Positions 1 through 7,192 of a DNA stretch of 19,882 bases are shown in pieces (positions within the stretch are counted from its first letter, which is position 1; each line of letters starts with the position of its first letter). Source of the DNA: an uncultured Opitutaceae bacterium (lineage in GTDB: Bacteria; Verrucomicrobiota; Verrucomicrobiia; Opitutales; Opitutaceae); NCBI GenBank assembly GCA_937902865.1, contig CALFNJ010000676.1:1-19882 (forward strand), read 5' to 3'. A program made the position numbers and the translations under genes. A model generated the notes under the pieces. It made no database searches. It was not told the DNA's origin and worked only from the letters and a program-made list of their open reading frames with translations.

Positions 1-560
1 CGAAGTTCGACGGCAAGCCCGTCACTGACGCCCGCCATCTCAAGATCGCGGTCGCCGAGGTGCAGCCCGGCCAGAAGGTCGACACGGAAGTGATGCGCGA
101 CGGCAAGACCCTGACGCTGAGCGTCACGACCGTGGAACGTCCCTCCGAGCAGGTGCTCGCCCAGCAGGGCCGCAATTTTCGGGGCAACCGCAACCGCGGG
201 CTGAACCGGGACAACGACAACTCCGCCGCCGCCAATGCGGACGACGATTCGGGCACCCTCAATGGGGTAGGCGTGGCCGATCTCGATTCGCAGGCGCGGC
301 GCGAGTTCGACGTTCCCGCCAGCATCCGCGGCGCGCTCGTCACGCAGGTTGACCCGAGTTCCGCCGCCGCCACCGCGGGCCTCCAGCCCGGCGACGTGAT
401 CCAGGAGATCAACCGCCAGGCGGTCCGCAACAGCGGCGACGCGATCAAGCTCACCGAGAAGTCCGACACGAAGAAGACTCTGCTTCGCGTCTGGAACCAG
501 TCCGGTTCCCATTTCGTCGTCGTCGACGAATCGGCCGCCGCCGCGGCGCCGAATTCCTAA
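1..560 (+). CDS. DegQ/HtrA-like PDZ serine protease, C-terminal part (5' end outside window)
   Basis: The frame is open from the left edge of the window (first full codon at 3) and ends with TAA at 558-560, so only the C-terminus is present. The first ~45 residues (KFDGKPV...PGQKV...VMRDGKTLTLSV) are the end of one PDZ domain. After a linker rich in Asn/Arg/Asp comes a second PDZ domain, containing RGALVTQVDPSSAAATAGL and QPGDVIQEINRQAV. Two consecutive PDZ domains at the C-terminus are the usual arrangement of periplasmic Do/DegQ proteases, which degrade or chaperone misfolded envelope proteins. The protease domain with its His-Asp-Ser triad is not in the window, so catalytic activity cannot be judged. 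The GTG at 60 is not a credible start because the PDZ sequence continues upstream of it. A two-PDZ non-proteolytic protein is the alternative. Confidence 0.85.
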   Translation, partial: KFDGKPVTDARHLKIAVAEVQPGQKVDTEVMRDGKTLTLSVTTVERPSEQVLAQQGRNFRGNRNRGLNRDNDNSAAANADDDSGTLNGVGVADLDSQARREFDVPASIRGALVTQVDPSSAAATAGLQPGDVIQEINRQAVRNSGDAIKLTEKSDTKKTLLRVWNQSGSHFVVVDESAAAAAPNS

Positions 561-581
561 TCAGTATCCTCTGTCACAACG

Positions 582-613
582 GCTCCGGGCGGCAACGTCC
601 GGAGCTTTTTATT
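582..613 (+). terminator. Intrinsic terminator after the PDZ protein gene
   Basis: GCTCCGG (582-588) pairs perfectly with CCGGAGC (599-605) around a 10-nt loop. The stem is followed at once by TTTTTATTTT. It lies 21 nt past the stop codon and is a textbook rho-independent terminator for the plus strand. It separates the protease transcript from the two-component genes. Confidence 0.85.
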
Positions 614-657
614 TTCCGATAAAGGTAGGACGTCACGCGAGGGTTCCGAGGATCGAG

Positions 658-935
658 GGTAGGGACGGGCGGCCCGCCCGTCCGGCTCGGCTCCGTCCGC
701 CAAAAACTTATCATCCCAGAAATCGATCCCCGGAATTTCACCACAGAGGCACAGAGGCACGGAGGCCAATCCAGTCTTTGGCATTTGAAAATTGGTTTTT
801 GGGATTTCTCTCCGTGTCTCTGTGCCTCTGTGGTGAAAATTCCGGTGGTTTGAAAGGTAGGGACGCGCGGCCCGCGGGTCCGGGGATCGAGGGTCGACGG
901 CGCCCAACCGGACGGGCGGGCCGCCCGTCCCTACC
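658..935. repeat. Outer inverted repeat with a third degenerate copy
   Basis: The 28-nt arm at 658-685 (begins GGTAGGGACGGGCGG) recurs as its exact reverse complement at 908-935. Each arm is itself a partial palindrome around GGGCGGCCCGCCC. A third, diverged copy in the left-arm orientation lies at 856-883. The arms enclose another, unrelated inverted repeat (728-845), giving a nested structure. Confidence 0.85.
728..845. repeat. Inner inverted repeat, 'ACAGAGGCACAGAGGCACGG' family
   Basis: The left arm runs from about 728 to 765 (starts CCCGGAATTTCACC and contains CACAGAGGCACAGAGGC). The right arm runs from about 808 to 845 and is its near-perfect reverse complement; the visible differences are one extra A and one C/T change. 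The spacer is about 42 nt. A half copy with related sequence occurs at about 11285-11312, so this is an interspersed family. Confidence 0.85.
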
Positions 936-1024
936 TTTCGATCCATCGCTTCGCGCGGCTTTGCCCACTTTCCGATATTCTCCTTTCGCCCGCCGCGCGG
1001 TCGCCGCAGACTTCTTTTTCACTC

Positions 1025-1696
1025 ATGCGCATCCTTGTCGTGGAAGATGACGCCAAGATCGCCTCCTTCGTCGTCAAGGGACTGAAGGAGCAGGGCTACG
1101 CCGTGGACCATGCGCCGGATGGCGACACCGGCCTCACGCTGACGGGCACGACCACCTATGACGCCGCGATCATCGACGTGATGCTGCCCGGCCTGGACGG
1201 CCTCAGCCTCGTGAAACGCATGCGTGCGGCCAACGCCGTGCTGCCGGTGCTTTTCCTGAGCGCGCGCGCGAGCGTGGAGGATCGCGTCAAGGGCCTGCAG
1301 GCGGGCGGCGATGACTATCTCACCAAGCCCTTCGCCTTCGCCGAACTCTCCGCCCGGCTGCAGGCGCTGATCCGCCGCGCCAGCCGCGCGCCGGAGGCGA
1401 CGCGTCTGACCGCGCGGGACGTGACGCTCGACCTCGTCGCCCGCACGGTGACGGTCGGCGACCGCGCCGTGGAGCTGCAGCCGCGCGAGTTCGCCCTGCT
1501 GGAATATTTGCTGCGGCATCCCGGCCGGCCGGTGACGAAGACCATGATTCTCGAGCACGTCTGGGACTACAGCTTCGATCCGCAGACCAACGTGGTGGAC
1601 GTGCTGATGTCTCGCCTGCGCAGCAAGGTGGACCCGGAGAAAACCCGCATCGAAACCCTTCGCGGCGTCGGCTATGTCTTCAAAACCACCGCTTGA
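1025..1696 (+). CDS. OmpR/PhoB-family response regulator (CusR/CopR-like)
   Basis: A 223-residue DNA-binding response regulator. The receiver domain (residues 1-115) has the acidic pocket E7-D8-D9, phospho-acceptor D51 in IIDVMLPGLDG, switch residue S79 and K101 in LTKPF. The C-terminal winged helix (about 125-221) carries ELQPREFALLEYLL, the VDVLMSRLRSKVD recognition-helix region and the family end RGVGYVF. It starts at ATG 1025; the first strand MRILVVEDD fits the family exactly. The stop overlaps the next gene's frame by 23 nt, so kinase and regulator are surely co-transcribed and probably translationally coupled. Proximity to a multicopper oxidase and OMF gene suggests a metal (copper) response, but the sequence alone does not prove the signal. 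Confidence 0.93.
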   Translation: MRILVVEDDAKIASFVVKGLKEQGYAVDHAPDGDTGLTLTGTTTYDAAIIDVMLPGLDGLSLVKRMRAANAVLPVLFLSARASVEDRVKGLQAGGDDYLTKPFAFAELSARLQALIRRASRAPEATRLTARDVTLDLVARTVTVGDRAVELQPREFALLEYLLRHPGRPVTKTMILEHVWDYSFDPQTNVVDVLMSRLRSKVDPEKTRIETLRGVGYVFKTTA

Positions 1697-3155
1697 TCGC
1701 GCGCAGGAGTCGCTGGCCCTGCGGCTCAGCCTCTGGTTCGCGGTCCTCTTCACGGTCGGCTTCTCGGCGATCTTCGCGGTGCTCTACTGGAGCCTCGGGC
1801 GCCAGCTCGTGGCGCGCGACACCGAGGCGCTGCAGCTCCGGCTGCGGCAGTATGCGGGCATTTATGCGATCGCGGGCGTCTATGGACTGGACTCGCGTTA
1901 CTCGGAGGACAGCCAGGCGGCGCACGTGCGCTCCTTGTTCATCCAGCTCGTGAATCGCAACGGGACGGTGGAATGGGCGCGGATTCCGTCCGACTGGATC
2001 GCCGCGGACACGCAGCGCGTGCCGGTCCCCGACATCTCGGGTGGCGCGACGCCGCAGCAGAATTACACCGTGCGCGTGCCGCGCGACGAGGAGCAGGACC
2101 TCGCGGTGGCGGCGCAAGTGCTGCCGGACGGCCACCTCCTGCAGGTCGCGCGCAGCACGGACAGCCGCGCGGTGCTCCTGGCGCCGTTGCGGCACACCTT
2201 TCTCTGGATCGGCGGCGCGGTGGTGATCGTCGGCTTCGGCGCGGGCTTTTTCACCGCGCGCCGCGCGATGCGTCCGCTGCGGAATGTCATCGCCACCGCG
2301 CGCCGCATCGCCGCCACGGGCGCGCTCGACACCCGCGTGCCGACGCCGCCGCGCAACGACGAGATCGCGGAGCTGGTGCGGGCCTTCAACACCGTCCTCG
2401 ACAAAAACGCCGGCCTGCTCCGCGCGATGCGCGAGGCCCTCGACAACGTCGCGCACGACCTGCGCACCCCGCTGACGCGCCTGCGCGGCACCGCGGAAAT
2501 CGCCTTGCAGTCTTCCGGCGGCTCCGGTCCACAGGGCGAGGCGCTCGCCGAATGCGTGGAGCAGACGGATGACGTGCTGCGCCTGCTGCGGGCGCTGATG
2601 GAAATTTCCGAAGCGGAGGCCGGCATGCTGAAGCTCGACAAGGCGCCCGCTGACCTCGGCGTGCTGGCCCGTGATGCCGTGGATCTCTATACGGAGGTGG
2701 CCGAGACGAAGCCGGTGCTGCTGGACGTTGAGGTGACCGGCGCGGTTCCCGTGCAGGCCGACGCCGTGCGGCTCCGTCAGGCGATCGCCAATCTCGTCGA
2801 TAACGCGGTGAAGTACACGCCGGCCGGCGGCCGTGTGAAAGTGCATGCGGCGGTGGCGGAGGCGGAAAGAGGCGTGAGGCTGGAGGCGGGAGGTTTGAGG
2901 GCGGAAGACGGCGGCCTGAGGTCGGGAAAAGAGGCGGTGCTGACGGTGAGCGACACCGGGCCGGGCGTGCCGCCGACGGAGCAGAGTCGGATTTGGGAGA
3001 GACTTTACCGTGGTGACTCCAGCCGTTCGCAGCGCGGCCTGGGTCTCGGGTTGAGCCTGGTGCGGGTAATCGTCGAGGCGCACGGCGGCCGGATCACGCA
3101 GCACAACGCGTCAGGTGGCGGAGCGGTGTTCGAGCTGCGTTTGCCGCTGGCTTGA
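1674..3155 (+). CDS. HAMP-domain sensor histidine kinase, partner of the upstream regulator
   Basis: A 493-residue membrane kinase. TM1 spans about residues 18-42 and TM2 about 174-195, enclosing a periplasmic sensor region of about 130 residues. A HAMP domain follows (about 190-245, RRAMRPLRNVIATARRIAATG). The HisKA dimerisation helix has phospho-acceptor H261 (VAHDLRTPLTRLRG). The ATPase domain shows the N box (NLVDNAVKYTPAGG, 373-386), the G1 box (SDTGPGV, 426-432) and a G2 box (GLGLGLSL, 455-462). The ATG at 1674 lies inside the regulator gene. The architecture matches heavy-metal sensor kinases (CusS/CopS-like). The sensor region lacks an obvious His/Met cluster, so the ligand is unknown. 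Residues ~393-420 form an unusual Gly/Glu/Arg-rich insertion inside the ATPase domain (see findings). An intrinsic terminator follows. Confidence 0.92.
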   Translation: MSSKPPLDRAQESLALRLSLWFAVLFTVGFSAIFAVLYWSLGRQLVARDTEALQLRLRQYAGIYAIAGVYGLDSRYSEDSQAAHVRSLFIQLVNRNGTVEWARIPSDWIAADTQRVPVPDISGGATPQQNYTVRVPRDEEQDLAVAAQVLPDGHLLQVARSTDSRAVLLAPLRHTFLWIGGAVVIVGFGAGFFTARRAMRPLRNVIATARRIAATGALDTRVPTPPRNDEIAELVRAFNTVLDKNAGLLRAMREALDNVAHDLRTPLTRLRGTAEIALQSSGGSGPQGEALAECVEQTDDVLRLLRALMEISEAEAGMLKLDKAPADLGVLARDAVDLYTEVAETKPVLLDVEVTGAVPVQADAVRLRQAIANLVDNAVKYTPAGGRVKVHAAVAEAERGVRLEAGGLRAEDGGLRSGKEAVLTVSDTGPGVPPTEQSRIWERLYRGDSSRSQRGLGLGLSLVRVIVEAHGGRITQHNASGGGAVFELRLPLA

Positions 3156-3178
3156 ACGATGGGAACTCAGGAAGGGTA

Positions 3179-3263
3179 GGGCGCGTTATCCCTAACGCGC
3201 CGCTTCGCTCATTCGGTGGCCGAACGCGGACGACGATTTCGGCGCGTTAGGGATAACGCGCCC
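3179..3263. repeat. Inverted repeat with self-palindromic arms (GCGTTATCCCTAACGC core)
   Basis: The 23-nt arm at 3179-3201 reappears as its reverse complement at 3241-3263. Each arm is itself nearly palindromic, with GGCGCGTTA and TAACGCGCC around a short centre. The core CGCGTTRTCCCTAACGCG is shared with the GGTGGAACGCGTT repeat family at 5576, 11333 and 14463, so the two are probably related. It begins 24 nt after the kinase stop codon. Confidence 0.8.
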
Positions 3264-3268
3264 CACCA

Positions 3269-3299
3269 CGCGACCGGGAGGTCGCGTTCCCATTTTTTT
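3269..3299 (+). terminator. Probable intrinsic terminator of the two-component operon
   Basis: CGCGACC (3269-3275) and GGTCGCG (3280-3286) form a 7-bp GC-rich stem with a GGGA loop. It is followed by TTCCCATTTTTTT. The T-run starts six nt after the stem, which is slightly distant, but the site lies correctly between convergent genes on the plus strand. Confidence 0.6.
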
Positions 3300-3327
3300 C
3301 GGCCGTTGGCCGTTCTCTGGGATCAGA

Positions 3328-3939
3328 TCAGGCCTTGGGGATCGCGGCCTTGGTTTCGTTCCAGAGCGAGATGACCGGACGGTCGGCGCGGTTGTGCTCG
3401 TGGCCCAAGATTCCGACCGAGGTCGTGGCGAGGGAGAACCTGGGGACCGCGGTGATGGGAAAACCGATCCATGCCACGGTCAGGATGCGCAGAAAATGGC
3501 CGTGGGAAAATACGGCGACGTTGCCCTCGAGCGAGCGGAGGCGTTGGGCGAGACGGCTGGCCCGCGCCAGCACTGCGTCGGGGGTTTCGCCGCCGGGGAA
3601 GCCGTCGACGTACGCGTTCCAGCCCGGCTGCCGCGCCTGGATCTGCGCGCTCGTGAGGCCTTCGTACTCGCCGTACTCCCATTCGCGCAGTTCCTCCTCG
3701 ATTCGCGCGGAGGCGCCGAGCCCGGCGAGTTCGCAGGTCCGGCGCGCGCGCAGGCGCGGACTGGTCAGGACATGGGCAAATGTGATCCCCGCGAGCCGGG
3801 TCTGGAGATGAGCCGCTTCCTCGACACCGTGAGCGGTCAGCGGAATATCCGTCGTGCCCGTATGCTGTCCGCTGAGCGACCATTCGGTCTGCCCGTGGCG
3901 GATGAGGTAAACGCGGGGAAAATAGGCGGGATGCTTCAT
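3328..3939 (-). CDS. Histidine phosphatase family protein (phosphoglycerate mutase-like)
   Basis: A 203-residue member of the histidine phosphatase superfamily. The catalytic signature YLIRHGQTEW gives phospho-His H15 flanked by R14. The probable proton donor is E86 in LREWEYGEYEG, and the second catalytic His is H146 in VFSHGHFLRIL. The ~200-residue length fits the CobC/broad-specificity phosphatase branch rather than glycolytic dPGM (about 230-250 residues with a longer insert). The substrate cannot be told from sequence; no cobalamin genes adjoin it. The start is ATG at 3939, with a pyrimidine-rich leader and no Shine-Dalgarno. It is the last gene of the long minus-strand block and converges on the kinase gene. 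A gap of about 150 nt with two hairpins separates it from the multicopper oxidase gene. Confidence 0.88.
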   Translation of the reverse strand: MKHPAYFPRVYLIRHGQTEWSLSGQHTGTTDIPLTAHGVEEAAHLQTRLAGITFAHVLTSPRLRARRTCELAGLGASARIEEELREWEYGEYEGLTSAQIQARQPGWNAYVDGFPGGETPDAVLARASRLAQRLRSLEGNVAVFSHGHFLRILTVAWIGFPITAVPRFSLATTSVGILGHEHNRADRPVISLWNETKAAIPKA

Positions 3940-3950
3940 GAGGGCTTGGA

Positions 3951-3969
3951 AGTAGCGAGTAGCGAGTAG
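3951..3969. repeat. Short tandem repeat, 7-nt unit AGTAGCG
   Basis: AGTAGCG is present twice plus a partial third copy (AGTAG). It lies just upstream of the phosphatase start (3939), in its leader region. Confidence 0.75.
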
Positions 3970-3980
3970 AAATCCAAGAG

Positions 3981-4000
3981 CAGCGGCCGTGAGGCCGCTG
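3981..4000. repeat. Hairpin repeat, 8-bp stem with GTGA loop
   Basis: CAGCGGCC (3981-3988) pairs with GGCCGCTG (3993-4000) around GTGA. It resembles the hairpin at 4064-4081 read in the opposite orientation (loop TCAC). The two may be a divergent pair of one interspersed palindromic family. There is no T-run in either direction, so it is not a standard terminator. Confidence 0.65.
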
Positions 4001-4063
4001 TTTCGCGCTGCCCCCCGCGGAACCAGTCAGGTCTTGATCCCCGAGGGATGAACCGCCGAACCC

Positions 4064-4081
4064 AGCCGCCTCACGGCGGCT
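4064..4081. repeat. Hairpin repeat just after the multicopper oxidase stop
   Basis: AGCCGCC (4064-4070) pairs with GGCGGCT (4075-4081) around TCAC, a perfect 7-bp stem. It begins 7 nt past the minus-strand stop codon (TAA at 4091-4089). It could protect or end the oxidase mRNA, but no U-run follows on the minus strand. Confidence 0.65.
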
Positions 4082-4088
4082 GCTACAA

Positions 4089-5558
4089 TTAGCCTGGGCT
4101 CAGTTTCACGCGCGCGGTGGGCTGCGGTTTGGCGGCGGCCTGCCCTGCGGTTTGGCTTGGATCGCAGAGTTCGACGGCCACGCCGGTGCGTGCGCTCGCT
4201 TGCGCGGCGGCGGCGGCGAGGGCGACGCCATCGCGTTTCAATTCTTCCTCGGCCGCGGGCGAGGCGAGCGTGCCGGGAGGCGAGGAGTACCAGCCGGGCT
4301 CGGAGCCGTCGGCAGGGAGTTCGTCGCGGACCTTCAGGATCGTGAACATGCCGCCCATCGTGATCGCGTCGTGCTGGCCGGGCGTGGCGATCATGGGCAG
4401 CGAGTTCGCCGGATTGGCCATGCCCATCGTGCCCATCTCGCCCATGCCGGTCGCGCCCATCGGCATGAAGCCGGGAACGAGCGGACGGATTTTTTCCCGG
4501 AGGCCGGAGAAATCGACGCCCACGAGATTGCCGGCGCCGTGGCCCATCTGCGTCATGCCGTGGTGGAGCATGTGACAGTGCATGACCCAGTCGCCGGGCT
4601 CGTTCGCGGTGAACTCGATCGTGCGCGTGCTGCCGGTGGGGACGTGCACGGTGATGGCGGGCCACTGCCCAGATTCCGGAATCTCGCCGCCGTCGGTGGC
4701 CACGATCTTGAACTGATAACCGTGCAGATGGATCGAGTGGTGGCTCATCGAGCTGAGGTTGCCGAGGCGGATGCGCACGCGCTCGCCGCGGCGGGCGACC
4801 AGGGCCTGCGTGCCGGGGAAGCAGCGCGCGTTCATCGTGAAGACGTTGAAGTCCGTCATCTCGTTCGGATCCGGCCGGCGCGCGCCGACCTCGATCTTCC
4901 ATTCGCTGAGCAGGAGCGCGTAGTCGCGCGCGGGCGGTGGTTGGGTCGGATTCTTCGGGTGGATCACGAACAGGCCCATCATGCCGAGCTGCATCTGCGT
5001 CATCTCATCGTGATGCGAATGGTACATCAGCGTCCCGTGCTGCCGCAGGGTGAACTCGTATTTGAACGTCTCGCCGGGCGCGATGGACTTCTGGGAAACG
5101 CCCGCGACGCCGTCCATCCCGCTCGGCAGCAGCACGCCGTGCCAGTGGATCGTGGTCGGGGCGGTAAGGCGGTTCGTGACGTAGATGCGCACGCGGTCGC
5201 CCTCGACGGCTTCGAGCGTCGGTCCGTGGACGCGTCCGTTGTAGCCCCAGCACTCCGCGACCAGGCCGGGCGCGAACTCATGCGTCACCGGTTCGGCGAC
5301 GAGATGAAAGACCTTCACGCCGTCGACGAGCTTCCACGGCAGCGTGGCGCCATTCGGTGTGATCACGGGCTGGTAGCCGAGTGAACCGGAACCACCGGCG
5401 GGAACGAACGGAGCGGTGGTGCCGTTGCTGGTCGGACGAGTGGAGCTGGCGCCGGCTTCGGCGGAGATCAGCCGCGCCGACGGAGCGAGGAGCGCGGCGC
5501 CGCCGGCGAGCGTGAGAAAGTCGCGGCGATTGAGAGCGGAAAAAGGGGAAGAGGACAT
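4089..5558 (-). CDS. Tat-exported multicopper oxidase (copper-resistance type)
   Basis: A 489-residue secreted multicopper oxidase. The N-terminus has a twin-arginine signal (NRRDFLTLAGGAALL, RR at 11-12), so it is exported folded to the periplasm. All four copper-ligand motifs are visible: HWHG (138-141), HSHHDE (180-185), HSIHLHG (274-280) and HCHMLHHGMTQM (327-338). The last gives C328, H333 and M338 spaced as in a type 1 copper site. A Met-rich segment (about 364-389: M365, M367, M372, M375, M378, M380, M389) recalls the Met-rich regions of CueO/PcoA-type cuprous oxidases. The likely role is oxidation of Cu(I) to less toxic Cu(II). The gene follows an OMF lipoprotein gene on the same strand, with a repeat between them. 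The leader is CCCTTTTTCTCC before the ATG, without Shine-Dalgarno. Laccase-like phenol oxidase is a less likely alternative. Confidence 0.92.
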   Translation of the reverse strand: MSSSPFSALNRRDFLTLAGGAALLAPSARLISAEAGASSTRPTSNGTTAPFVPAGGSGSLGYQPVITPNGATLPWKLVDGVKVFHLVAEPVTHEFAPGLVAECWGYNGRVHGPTLEAVEGDRVRIYVTNRLTAPTTIHWHGVLLPSGMDGVAGVSQKSIAPGETFKYEFTLRQHGTLMYHSHHDEMTQMQLGMMGLFVIHPKNPTQPPPARDYALLLSEWKIEVGARRPDPNEMTDFNVFTMNARCFPGTQALVARRGERVRIRLGNLSSMSHHSIHLHGYQFKIVATDGGEIPESGQWPAITVHVPTGSTRTIEFTANEPGDWVMHCHMLHHGMTQMGHGAGNLVGVDFSGLREKIRPLVPGFMPMGATGMGEMGTMGMANPANSLPMIATPGQHDAITMGGMFTILKVRDELPADGSEPGWYSSPPGTLASPAAEEELKRDGVALAAAAAQASARTGVAVELCDPSQTAGQAAAKPQPTARVKLSPG

Positions 5559-5575
5559 GGAGAAAAAGGGCTGGA

Positions 5576-5653
5576 GGTGGAACGCGTTGAGAGACGTTGT
5601 CTGCGTTTGATGTGGACGGAGCTAAAAACACGTTAGGGACAACGCGTTCCACC
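5576..5653. repeat. Palindromic repeat, GGTGGAACGCGTT family, copy 1
   Basis: It starts GGTGGAACGCGTTG and ends CAACGCGTTCCACC as a long inverted repeat, with a diverged centre compared with the copies at 11333-11436 and 14463-14554. The end abuts the stop codon of the OMF gene (TAA at 5656-5654) with no spacer. It occupies almost the whole gap between that gene and the oxidase gene. Confidence 0.88.
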
Positions 5654-7015
5654 TTACGGCAGCGGGGCGCCGAGGGCACGTTCGAGACGGGTGCGGGCGA
5701 GCCAGTAGTCGCGACGGGCTTCGATCGCGCCGCGTTCGGCAGACTGCTGCTGTTCGCGGGCGCGGAGGACGTCGTAGGGACTGCGCTGCATCGCATTGTA
5801 CTGCAGCAGCGTCTCGCGCAGGAGGAGCTGGCGCTGGGGCAGCAGCGTCTCCTGGAAAAACCCGGCCGCCTGACGAGCGACAGTCAAGGCGTCGCGGGCG
5901 GTGCGGACTTCCGAACCGATGTCCGCCGCCAGCGCCTCGGCGCGATCCTCGGCCTGGCGCCATTGCGCTTCGAGGCGGGCAACATCGGCCTGGCCCCGGT
6001 CGAACAGCGGCACCTGCAATTCCAGCCGCGGGCCGGTCACCCGTCCGCCGCCGCTGTCGCGTTCGGTGTCGACCCCGGCGTCGACCGTGCCGGGCAGGAG
6101 GCGGGTTTTGCGGCGGAGATCGAGCGCGCTTTTCGCGATGACGGCCTCTTGTCGCGCGGCGGCGAGATCGAGCCGCTGATCGAGCGCGAGGGACTCCAGG
6201 TTGCTCGGCAGCGGCCGCTCGTCCGGCAGCGCGGGCAATCCGCCGGTCAGACGCCAGCCGATCTGCGCCCCGCTTAAACCGAGCAGCCGGTTGAGCTGTT
6301 CCCGGGCGGCGTTGAGGTCGGCGTCGGCGCGCAGCAGTTCCAACCGGCTTTGCTGCGCCGCGGCCTGCGCCTGCAGGCGGTCCAGGCTGGCCGTGTTGCC
6401 GGCGTCGAACTGGCGCTGGGCGAGTTCGTCGGCCGCGGCGCCGAGATCGGCGGCGGTGGCGACACTCGCTCGCAGTTCCTGGCGCGCAAGCACGTCGTAC
6501 GCGGCGAGCTTCACGTCCGCGATCAAACTCAGAACCTCGTGGACGATGCGCTGCTGGACTTGTCCAAGCCGCTCCTGAGCCAGGCGCTGGCGCAGCGGCA
6601 GCAGGAGGGAATCGAGCAAGGGCGCGGTGAGGCCAAACTCGGCGTTGGGGCCGCGCGGCGGATCCTGCGGCCAGCGCACACTGGCGGAGAGCGTCGGATT
6701 CGGCAGGCGCGCGGCGGCGGCGAGGGCGGCCTGGGAGAGTCCCAGCTCCTCGAACGTGGCGCGCAGGCTCCGGTTGTTCAGCAGCGCGATCTGGATGGTG
6801 CTGGCGACGGTCAGGTCGTGGCCGAGCAGGTCGCGGACGGAGGCGTCGGCCTGCGCGCGCTCATCGTCGGTGAGCGGCCATGTGGCCTGGACACCGGCGC
6901 GGGCCTGCAATTTCGACTGCACGTCCGGCAACGCGGCGGTCGGCGCGCTGGTCGTGCAGCCGGCGAGCAGCGTCAGTCCGCACACGGGCAGGGAGAAGCG
7001 GAGAAAAGGAGTCAT
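5654..7015 (-). CDS. TolC/CusC-type outer-membrane factor lipoprotein
   Basis: A 453-residue outer membrane efflux protein. The signal peptide ends in a lipobox (LLAGC, acylated C20), as in CusC/OprM-type factors. Two OEP repeats follow: about 75-260 (LTVASTIQIALLNNRSLRAT, LPNPTLS) and about 280-450 (ESLALDQRLDLAAARQEAV, VPLFDRGQADVARLEAQWRQ). Their long Ala/Gln/Arg-rich helices are typical of the periplasmic barrel. These proteins form the exit duct of tripartite pumps. No membrane-fusion protein or RND pump gene is present in this window, so its partners are elsewhere. Its place between a His/Cys-rich protein and a multicopper oxidase suggests metal efflux. The start ATG at 7015 has leader CCCCACCTCC and no Shine-Dalgarno. 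Confidence 0.9.
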   Translation of the reverse strand: MTPFLRFSLPVCGLTLLAGCTTSAPTAALPDVQSKLQARAGVQATWPLTDDERAQADASVRDLLGHDLTVASTIQIALLNNRSLRATFEELGLSQAALAAAARLPNPTLSASVRWPQDPPRGPNAEFGLTAPLLDSLLLPLRQRLAQERLGQVQQRIVHEVLSLIADVKLAAYDVLARQELRASVATAADLGAAADELAQRQFDAGNTASLDRLQAQAAAQQSRLELLRADADLNAAREQLNRLLGLSGAQIGWRLTGGLPALPDERPLPSNLESLALDQRLDLAAARQEAVIAKSALDLRRKTRLLPGTVDAGVDTERDSGGGRVTGPRLELQVPLFDRGQADVARLEAQWRQAEDRAEALAADIGSEVRTARDALTVARQAAGFFQETLLPQRQLLLRETLLQYNAMQRSPYDVLRAREQQQSAERGAIEARRDYWLARTRLERALGAPLP

Positions 7016-7081
7016 GGAGGTGGGGCAAGGACGGAAACGATCCGGACTCAGGCGAACCCGTAAAGAGCGCGAAAGATCGAA

Positions 7082-7129
7082 GTAGGGCGGGTCTTTGACC
7101 CACCCGGGCAGGTCGAAGACCTGCCCTAC
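7082..7129. repeat. Tandem pair of hairpin repeats (GTAGGGCGGGTC family)
   Basis: The first hairpin is GGGCGGGTC / GACCCACCC (7085-7093 / 7097-7105). The second is GGGCAGGTC / GACCTGCCC (7106-7114 / 7118-7126). The outer ends GTAGGGC (7082-7088) and GCCCTAC (7123-7129) also pair, so a single long stem is an alternative fold. A one-hairpin copy of the same family lies at 10777-10803. Confidence 0.85.
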
Positions 7130-7192
7130 GTTGCGACCTTCGCGGCTATGCGCGGCTCTTCCGGGGATCGAGTCCTGTCCTGCCCGTCTGGA

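Larger units (their letters stand above)
614..1024. other. Non-coding, repeat-rich intergenic region
   Basis: Together with 561-613 this is a 464-nt gap without a convincing gene. Open frames here are short, differ on both strands and mirror the inverted repeats. It holds two nested inverted repeats, annotated separately, and the upstream region of the response-regulator gene from about 940. I could not assign a -35/-10 pair with confidence. The last 16 nt before the ATG at 1025 are pyrimidine-rich (GACTTCTTTTTCACTC) with no Shine-Dalgarno match. Confidence 0.7.

Noticed and set aside
557..1050. Short open frames on both strands of the first intergenic region
   Set aside because: They run through inverted repeats and give mirror-like translations; no export signal, domain or ribosome site supports them.
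3981..4081. Insertion sequence or transposase remnant around the paired hairpins
   Set aside because: There are no coding remnants and no terminal repeats with target duplication; only two short stems are visible.
4152..5384. Long plus-strand open frame antisense to the multicopper oxidase
   Set aside because: It is a mirror of the high GC third-position bias of the oxidase gene. The translation is Arg/His/Ala-rich with no domain, while the minus strand has complete copper motifs.
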